This document shows, piece after piece, positions 57,167 through 64,000 of a stretch of DNA of 64,000 bases. The number at the start of each line of letters is the position of its first letter. Position 1 is the stretch's first letter. The notes under the pieces are model-generated. The model was given only the letters and a program-made list of their open reading frames with translations, did no database searches and was not told the DNA's origin. The translations under genes and the position numbers were made by a program. This DNA is from Blepharisma japonicum (lineage: Eukaryota; Ciliophora; Heterotrichea; Heterotrichida; Blepharismidae). The stretch lies in NCBI GenBank assembly GCA_949751835.1, contig CATKHK010000005.1, positions 682,001 through 746,000 of the forward strand, written 5' to 3'.

Positions 57167-59311
57167 TTAGCCAATTTTATGCAGTGACAAGCCCAATGAC
57201 AATTTAGCCACTGCAGTCCTGCGTCTTTTAGACTCTCCTAGTCTTTCTTTTATCAAATCGAGCTCAATTTTTTTCTTTTCATTTGGAATTGGGCTGAAAT
57301 CTGGCTTGACACGATGATAGTAATAAGCTCTCATCCTTTGTCTCCATAAGTTTTCATTTCCTGCTACAATATTCCGATAATCAAATGTTTTTAATGAAAA
57401 ATCTTTACCTTGTTTTCTTTTTATATTAGATTTGAGAAGATCTTCTGTAGACTTTGATTCAGAGAAAGGGATTGATAAAGCTTGATCACTTTGGATTGGC
57501 CTTTCAGGGCTGTCTGATATCTTTGTATAAGGATTGTCCAAAAACTCTAAAGGAACCTTTTCCTTTTCTATGAGTTTTGATTTGATTAAATAATCTGCTA
57601 AACCTTGAGTTCTTTTTACACTTTTACTGAATTTATTTAATAAATTGTTAATATATCGCTCTCTACCTTTTGTTTGTGGAGATAGAGAAAGGTCAGATTT
57701 TTCATTAGAAAATTTTCTATCCGTTAGACTTGAAGTATTTTCAGAATATTTATTTTCAAAATTATTGGTGCTGTTGCTTCTCATAAATTTCATTCCATTT
57801 TGGTTCTTCATTGCTAAATTAATATCATAATTTCCTTCTCTATAGCTTGGAGCTTGCTTATTATTTATCTCTTTATTTTCAGCAGAGATATCGCTCTTAT
57901 ATATATTGTTTTCATCAATATCCTGCTCGTTTTTAAATCTTTTTAGTTTTAATTCTTGATCATTTTGATGCTCTTTTAATTTTTCTTGAATATTATCAAT
58001 AAAATTGCTCATTTTTGCATTTTTTAATTCTTTTTTATTTTCATCAATAGGACCGAATTCTTGGCCTTCTTTTAAAAAATTCACAGATTCTCTTTCTTTT
58101 CGGTTAATTTGATAGTCTAAAGATTCATCGCTTTTAGAAGGTTTGATGTCTCTTTGGCCAAAATTCTCTGTCCTTCACTCCTCACTTTCTCTATATTTCT
58201 TTCCTTTGATTTCTCTATCACTTTCATCGGATATTTTCCCATTTATCCCAAAATCATTTTGAACTAGGTTTTTTCTTTTATTTTTTTCTTTCCAATTTTG
58301 GTCTTGCCAATCTCGATTTTTTATAATATTGAGTTCTTTATTATATCTGTCCCTTTCTTTTTCATGGATGTCATTTTTTCCTTCTTCTTTTATATTATAA
58401 AGCTCTTGATGAGCTTTTGAGGTTTCTTTCTCATTAATTTCTATTGAATTTAATTCTTCGTTGTATTTTATATTTTGGGTTTTTTCTTTATAGTATTTTT
58501 CAGCAGATTTTCCATCATTTTCAATTGGATTTAATTCTTCTTTATATTTTAAGTCGTGAATATCTTTGTAGCTTTTTTCAGCTGCTTTTTCATCTATTTC
58601 ATTATAATTATATTTTATGCCTTGAATTTCTTGATCATATGCATCTATTTTTCCATTTCCTTTATAATAGGCGCGCTCTTTATTTCCTTTTTGATTTTCT
58701 TCAATTCATTGTCGCTTATAATTTTTATCTAAAATTTCTTTTTTCAGTTTATTCCTGACTTCTCCCCTCTCATCAAAATTATTGCTATTTTTGACATAAT
58801 CAATATCGCTTTGGTTTTTATTTCCCAAAATATCTTCTTCTCTGTGTGCAAAACCCCGGATTCCAGGAGTTTGATTATTATAATCTCCTTTATTATCCTG
58901 TGGGAAATGAGCAGAACTGATGCTTTTTGTAAGTTTAACCATATCTTGAATCTCCTTTGGAAGCTTATAGTCATAGCCTTCTTTGTATTTTAAATCTTGA
59001 ATTGCGTCAACCAACTTATCGATTATTTTTCCTTTCTTTTCAAACTTAGAAGTGCTCTGGCTCTTTGGGAGTTTTAAATCTTCGTGGTTTTCACTTGTAG
59101 ATTTAAGCTCCTCTTCTTCTCTCCGTTTTAATTCCTTAATCGCTTGTAATAATCTATCAATTGTTTCTTGATCTTCTTGTCTTCTTTCCATCACACTTTT
59201 TGCATTTCTTTCTCTAAGAAGTTTATTTCTTCTTCGAGCTTCTCTCACTTCTTCAGCTTGTCTCCATTTGATTTCTTTTATATCTGGATACTCAATTTTA
59301 GGACCTATCAT
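57167..59311 (-). CDS. Highly charged coiled-coil repeat protein
   Basis: 714 residues, ATG at 59309-59311 to TAA. An N-terminal coiled coil (EEVREARRRNKLLRERN, IKELKRREEEEL) is followed by diverged repeats of about 26-28 residues between 220 and 335, each starting like HDLKYKEELNPIE, QNIKYNEELNSIE and LYNIKEEGKNDI. The rest is Lys/Glu/Asn-rich. UGA-Trp links its pieces at 58706 and near 58175. The C terminus (ENLWRQRMRAYYYHRVKPDF) is better ordered. No known family. The start lies 8 nt after the stop of the nuclease gene. Confidence 0.65.
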
Positions 59312-59319
59312 AAAGCAAA

Positions 59320-60630
59320 TTAATGATTAATAAAATTAAATTCTGCAATGATTGGGAAATGATCACTTGGCAAAATTTCGTTTGGAGCCCCACTAAATCC
59401 TTCCAAAAATTCAAATCTAGGGCTCATCAGCACCCTGCTTGGTGCAATAGAGCCGCCATACCATATATAATCAACTGTAGATCTGGAGTCATCTAAAAAC
59501 GTTGTAGGAAATGGCTCGTAACGAACACATGATTTATAGCTGCTTTTGATATCCAAATTATGCACTATTGTTCCATCTTCATCTAGGTCTGTATTGCAAA
59601 AAGCAGGGGTAAAGGTGCTACCGTTGAGCTGGACTCTGATAGAATTCAATATATGGGCAATTTCATAATTGTTCATATATTTTCGATCCTGCTTATAGGA
59701 GAAAGGTGTCCTGAAGACTTCAAGAATCCTCTTATTTGTAGCTTTTTTCTCCAGACCTATATATCTACTGTTTAAATCTTCTTTTTTGATCAGTAAAAGC
59801 TTTAAGATTTTATTTTCTAAGAAATGATAAATACCACCACAAGGTGTTGAATTAAAATCTCCTGTAAATAAAATACTTATATCAAATCCAGTATATTTAA
59901 TTAATATAGCTTCAATTGATTTTAACATTGTGTAAATTTGGCAAAATTGTCTATCTCCTTTATTTGGGCTGAATAAAAAATGGGTATTTGCAAATAAAAT
60001 GTATTTAGATTCGTCTGAGTTTAGTCTTAAAATGGTAATGACACCAATGTTGGCTTTGGATAAATAATTTTGAAACTCTGGGTCTTCACTGTAATATTCC
60101 ACGTCAAATCTTTCAACTAAAGTAAATAAGCTTGGTTTCCATAAAATCATGCAGCCATCTAAATCAGTTCTCAGACGTTTTTTATAGCACTTCTCGTATC
60201 CAGCTAGGGATGTATAAGCTTCATAGCCTTCGTCTACCTCTTGTAAGGCTAATAAATCAGGGTCATGGTATTTTATTTCATCAATTATTAATTTTGATCT
60301 TTTCTCAATGTCCAAATCTTCAGGTTTACAAGAATACAGTCCTCTGTGGCTTTTCTTGATACAGTGATCTGATAAGACGTTATAACTCATTATTTTATAT
60401 TGTCCTTGAGGTCCCCTAGACCATGGCCTTTGTGTGTAAAAGTACCTGAACTCTCTTAAAATTTCATTAAATGGGACTGCAGGATTTTCTTCAGGAATGT
60501 TTTTAAAAGATTGAATAGGAGGAGATGAGCATTCGTTTTCTAATGAAGGGACATAATCATTATCAATAGAATCAATAAGATCTGTTTCAGACTTTGATAA
60601 ATTTGATATATTTGGAAGGGAAAAATCCAT
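59320..60630 (-). CDS. CCR4/ANGEL-family endonuclease-exonuclease-phosphatase
   Basis: 436 residues of the EEP fold. Catalytic motifs: N84 in MSYNVLSDH, E131 in LQEVD, NTH with H217, GDFNS with D258 and N260, and the terminal SDHFP with D423-H424. MSYNVLSD and the substrate side wording match CCR4-type deadenylases and ANGEL proteins, which trim poly(A) or 2',3'-cyclic phosphate ends. No leucine-rich repeats precede it, so ANGEL or nocturnin is more likely than CCR4 itself. The first 60 residues are disordered. It ends in TAA; the next gene begins 8 nt later. Confidence 0.87.
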   Translation of the reverse strand: MDFSLPNISNLSKSETDLIDSIDNDYVPSLENECSSPPIQSFKNIPEENPAVPFNEILREFRYFYTQRPWSRGPQGQYKIMSYNVLSDHCIKKSHRGLYSCKPEDLDIEKRSKLIIDEIKYHDPDLLALQEVDEGYEAYTSLAGYEKCYKKRLRTDLDGCMILWKPSLFTLVERFDVEYYSEDPEFQNYLSKANIGVITILRLNSDESKYILFANTHFLFSPNKGDRQFCQIYTMLKSIEAILIKYTGFDISILFTGDFNSTPCGGIYHFLENKILKLLLIKKEDLNSRYIGLEKKATNKRILEVFRTPFSYKQDRKYMNNYEIAHILNSIRVQLNGSTFTPAFCNTDLDEDGTIVHNLDIKSSYKSCVRYEPFPTTFLDDSRSTVDYIWYGGSIAPSRVLMSPRFEFLEGFSGAPNEILPSDHFPIIAEFNFINH

Positions 60631-61020
60631 ATTGATTTTATAATTTATTAATTAAAATCTCTTTGTGATTATCACTAGTAAACTAACTCCTTCTAATAAT
60701 AAGCAAAAATTCTGTACTTAATCGTTAACTAATTTAAATCTTTATAATATTTATTTCTGGCTATTGGTTTTTTTACAAGGCCAGAGAACTAATCTTGAGA
60801 AACAATTTTTTAGGAGAATAATAAGGCTTTCATTTTTTGCCCTCAATTGCAAAACGTTGGCCCACTCCTAGTGCTACTGGCCTATGTTCCGAGGATCGCA
60901 TTTGCAGAAATTCCAGGGTGAGTTTTCATTATAACTTAATCTTTTACCTTTTTAAAGAAGTGGGTGAACTGAGGCAATGGCCTGCAATAATTCTGTTTAA
61001 GTGAATCTATTAAATTTAAA
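60631..61020. other. AT-rich intergenic region
   Basis: About 390 nt upstream of the divergent nuclease and B-box-like genes. There is a GC-richer patch near 60855-60925 for which I find no tRNA or other structure. Confidence 0.45.
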
Positions 61021-61533
61021 ATGAAATGCTATATTAATTATAATGAAATTCTGAATAGCCAACTGCGAAGACAAGTTAGAGTTTGTCTGCCATGCACAAA
61101 TCCTTCTGTTTATTCATGTGATAATCATCTCGTAGCTCACATGAAAACTGCATCTAAATCTAGGCATCTTCCAGGTCCTTTAACAATTTCACCAAATCCA
61201 GAAACATAAAGAGCTCTTATTGATTATATTCTCAAATCACTGTCAGATTTATATGAACTAAGGAGTAAAGCTTTATTAGATTTTTCAATGAAAATTAAAC
61301 AAATTAAAGAGAACATTGGAGAAATACGATCAATCTATAGAAAAGCAACCAAAAATAATTTCTGAAATAATGATAACAGAAGTCATATCAAATATCAAAT
61401 AGACCGAAATAGTCGTTTAAACAGCAGAGCTTGATAGCATAAAGTAGTTAAAGCTGGCAGTCGATGCGTAAAACATGAAGATGTAAAAAACTTTGAAGAA
61501 AGGGAAAAAAGGTGAAAGTCTACAAATATTTAA
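61021..61533 (+). pseudogene. B-box-like zinc finger plus coiled coil, interrupted
   Basis: An ATG at 61021 opens a Cys/His-rich segment (KCYINY, VCLPCTNPSVYSCDNHLVAHM, SRHLPG) whose spacing looks like a B-box zinc finger, followed by a helical part (YELRSKALLDFSMKIKQIKE). The same frame meets TAA at 61207-61209 and TAG at 61435-61437 but stays open otherwise, to TAA at 61531-61533, with UGA-Trp in between. Two stops in an otherwise clean 170-codon frame suggest recent decay, or readthrough. B-box proteins are abundant in heterotrichs. Confidence 0.5.
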
Positions 61534-61861
61534 TAAAAAAAATAAAGGTTTGCTTTGGGCCCTGCCCGCTAAATAATATGATGATAATGAAAATCCAGCG
61601 ATTTTGCTGATAAGTTTGGTCTAGGGATTCATTTTTAATGATTTATCAGAAATGAATAGTTAATTCAATAAAATCTATTCTAATTGTCAGAAATGAATAG
61701 AACCTTTGAAATATTTATTATTATAGTAAGAATAACAAATTCTTACACTTAGGCCAATCATCAGAAGTAGCTTAATAGTTTTCACTAGTATTTATAAGGG
61801 TTTACAATTTTTCAAGAGCTTTCCATAATTTGAAATTATATATAATAATTAAAGCTCCACC
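61534..61861. other. AT-rich intergenic region
   Basis: About 330 nt, AT-rich, upstream of the TPR gene. A short phrase (tcagaaatgaatag) occurs twice near 61646 and 61687. Nothing else seen. Confidence 0.45.
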
Positions 61862-63268
61862 ATGGACCAAACTCATTTAGAAAATCATGAGCGTTTGACA
61901 AATGAAGGTAATCGGCTTCGTTCAGAAAATAAGCTAAACGAAGCAATAGAATGCTATAATGCAGCAATCAAGCTTGAACCTGGCTATGCCAAAGCTTATT
62001 ATAATAAGGGCTGCGCTTTTAAAGATTTAGGTAGAAAGCTCGAAGCAATAGAACTCTTCAATGAAGCAATTAATCTCAACCCAGTTGATTTTGAAGCTTA
62101 CTGTAATAAAGGTGCAATCCTTTCCGATTTAGAAAGAAATTTTGAAGCAATAGAATGCTATAACGAAGCAATCAAAATCGAGCCTGAAAAAGCTAAAACC
62201 TCTCATAAAGCAAAGATTATCAGAGATCTTGGCAATAAAGGCGAAGCAATAGAATGCTGCAACAAAGCAATCAAGCTTGAGCCTGAGTATACTGATGCTT
62301 ATTTTGTTAAAGGCACTATTCTTCTGCATTTAGCCAAAGATCTTGAAGCTATTGAATGCTATAATGAAGTAATTAGACTTAAACCCGACTATTATAGGGC
62401 TTATATGGGCAAAGGAACCTCATTTTGGGCTTTGGGCAGAAAAGAGGAAGCGCTAGAATGCTATAACGAAGCAATCAGAATCAAGCCTAATGATGCTTAT
62501 TTTTTATATAATAAAGGATTTATTCTACGTGAAATGCACAGAAATGCAGAGGCACTTGAATGCCATAGCGAAGCAATTAAACTCAAGCCTGATTATGCTG
62601 AAGCTCACTATTATAAAGGTTTGGCTCTTGATAATTTAGACAGAAAAACTGAAGCAATAGAATCTTTAAATGAAGCAATTAAACTCAAACCTTCCTTTTT
62701 ATCTCAGGTTTATTATTATAAAGGTACTATTCTTAGCAATTTAGGCAAATATCTTGAAGCAGCAGAGTGCTTTGATGAAGTAATAAAACTTGAGCCTGAT
62801 CACACTAATGCTTATATTAACAAAGGCAACGCTTTTATGCATTTAAATATGTACATAGAAGCAATAGAATGTTTTAGCCAAGTAATTCGAATAGAGCCTG
62901 ACAATGGTGGTGCTTATAATAATAAAGGTTTTGCTCTTGGTATTTTGGGGAGGTACGCTGAAGCAATTGAATGCTATAGTAATGTAATAAAAGTTGTGCC
63001 TGAGTACATTGATGCTCATTATGGTAAAGCGTCTTGTCTTTATAATTTAGATAGACTAGATGAAGCAATAGAGTGCTGAAGTGAAATCATAAAACTTGCT
63101 CCTGGCTATATTAAAATATATTTATTGAAGGGCAATACTCTTAAAGATTTAGGAAGAATTCCTGAAGCAGTTCAATGCTATGTTGAAGCATTAAAAATGA
63201 ATCCAGATGGCATTTTCCTAGCAGAAATTAAGGAAAAGCTGTATGAAGCTTTACTATGCATGAATTAA
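61862..63268 (+). CDS. Tetratricopeptide-repeat protein, about 13 TPRs
   Basis: 468 residues made almost entirely of 34-residue TPRs with the consensus AYYNKG...LGR..EAIECYNEAIKLEP. One UGA-Trp (63077-63079) lies in the penultimate repeats and is in the place of Tyr/Asn in others (ECWSEIIKL). The repeats are alike at DNA level (gaagcaatagaatgctataa and variants), which favours unequal crossing-over. TPR superhelices bind peptides or partners; resemblance to O-GlcNAc-transferase-type TPRs is only in the repeats, and no catalytic domain follows. It ends in TAA. Confidence 0.85.
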
Positions 63269-64000
63269 ATTTGATTAGTTTTAATTAATGAATTATATTT
63301 AATTATGTTGCTTTTCAATAACAATTAAATGAATTACGCAGTCTAAAGAGTTTCATAGCCATGCTTTGCTATTATTTTACCTTAAAAAATTTTTTTGGGT
63401 TTATTTTCGATATATAAGAGCAGTTACTTCTCATTAGTAATTAAGGAATTAAAAATTTGAATTTTGTTTTTCTTTCTATAGAGTTTTATATATTATCAAA
63501 AGATTGCAAACTTCCATTTATTGACTTAAATAGCTATATATGATTATGCATAGAGCACTCGAAACTTAAAAAAATATTTTTGATTGGCTTAAGAATCGTA
63601 AAGTATAAAAATATCGCAATCAATAGACTTAATTGCTTTGAAATTGCCTGCTGAATTTTTTTAAATTGGCTATTTTGAGTTAATAATAATTGCTTTAGTG
63701 TCAATTCGCTTCAAGATTTGTACTTTAACTGATTCAGGGTTAAAATAAAGTGTTAATCTCTTATAAATAATAAAATTACACTATTCATTTTAAAATAATA
63801 TTTTAGCATCCAAGCTTTATCAAAAATATGTTTGTTATTAATGCGAAAATTAGAAAATTAAGCAGAGACTAAAAGAATTTGAATGCTATGCCGAAGGACT
63901 TAAGCTCAATCCTTATGATCCTAAATAAAAAGAGCTCTTGTTAAATTAAAGAAGTTATTATAATAAAATTTATTTTTATAATTTGAAAAAGAATTAGCTA
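63269..64000. other. AT-rich region with a solo TPR fragment
   Basis: About 730 nt to the window edge, AT-rich with no gene. It holds the TPR-like scrap at 63860-63928, listed separately. No telomeric repeat is visible at the edge. Confidence 0.5.
63860..63928 (+). pseudogene. TPR remnant
   Basis: A short open stretch reads RLKEFECYAEGLKLNPYDPK followed by TAA. It matches the second TPR helix consensus of the gene 600 nt upstream (EAIECYNEAIKLEPD). No start or further repeats are seen, so it is likely the left-over 3' end of a duplicated TPR gene. Confidence 0.45.

Noticed and set aside
60855-60925. Possible tRNA in a GC-richer patch (gttccgaggatcgca)
   Set aside because: No cloverleaf, anticodon arm or acceptor stem could be folded by eye.
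63593-63620. Phrase gtataaaaatatcgc shared with the kinase flanks
   Set aside because: A 15-nt match in AT-rich DNA with no further similarity around it is likely chance.
1-64000. CRISPR arrays, transposons, LTR or virus-like elements, telomeres
   Set aside because: I saw no spaced repeats, integrase, reverse transcriptase or transposase motifs, terminal repeats or telomeric runs.

Overview
The window reads as a piece of the somatic (macronuclear) genome of a heterotrich ciliate, most likely Blepharisma or a close relative. In-frame TGA codons sit where conserved families need tryptophan (for example the invariant Trp of the Rab WDTAGQ motif at 34399-34401), and every gene ends in TAA or TAG, never TGA. 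Three spliceosomal introns can be read, and they are only 15, 15 and 16 nt long. The DNA is AT-rich, genes lie close together on both strands, and no bacterial operon signals, tRNA, rRNA or CRISPR array could be seen. With UGA read as Trp, many short ORFs join into long intact genes; I joined frames only across TGA or across the three introns.

Layout. 1-7.7 kb: the 3' end of RNA polymerase subunit RPB9, an AGC (PKA-like) kinase, a membrane-anchored M1 aminopeptidase and small unrecognised genes. 7.8-8.2 kb: a decayed gene. 8.5-13.1 kb: an SNF1/AMPK-type kinase whose start codon is split by an intron, a dynamin-like GTPase and the oligosaccharyltransferase subunit OSTC. 13.4-24.6 kb: a FAM227 protein, an importin-alpha-like protein, a CABLES-like cyclin, PEX11, a USP20/33-like deubiquitinase and an amino-acid permease. 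24.7-36.8 kb: a membrane-bound cyclic-nucleotide phosphodiesterase, coiled-coil and IQ proteins, a GNAT acetyltransferase with membrane segments, a Rab5-like GTPase and an acyl-CoA oxidase. 37.2-37.7 kb: another decayed gene. 37.9-46.3 kb: a tandem array of three paralogous TKL-like kinases with non-RD catalytic loops and a shared, possibly YbjN-like N-terminal domain. 46.4-57 kb: two giant signalling genes, a TmcB-like multipass PAS protein (1562 aa) and a six-GAF/PAS/PDE protein (1684 aa). 57-60.6 kb: a repetitive coiled-coil protein and a CCR4/ANGEL nuclease only 8 nt apart. 61-64 kb: a decayed B-box-like gene, a TPR protein of about 13 repeats and a solo TPR remnant.

How the genes fit together. 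Signalling dominates: an AGC kinase, an SNF1 kinase, three TKL-like kinases, two phosphodiesterases with different input modules, a PAS membrane protein, a Rab and a dynamin. PEX11 and acyl-CoA oxidase are both peroxisomal but are 16 kb apart and probably not co-regulated. The most unusual parts are the triplicated kinase locus, the intron-split start codon and the very large GAF/PAS phosphodiesterase.
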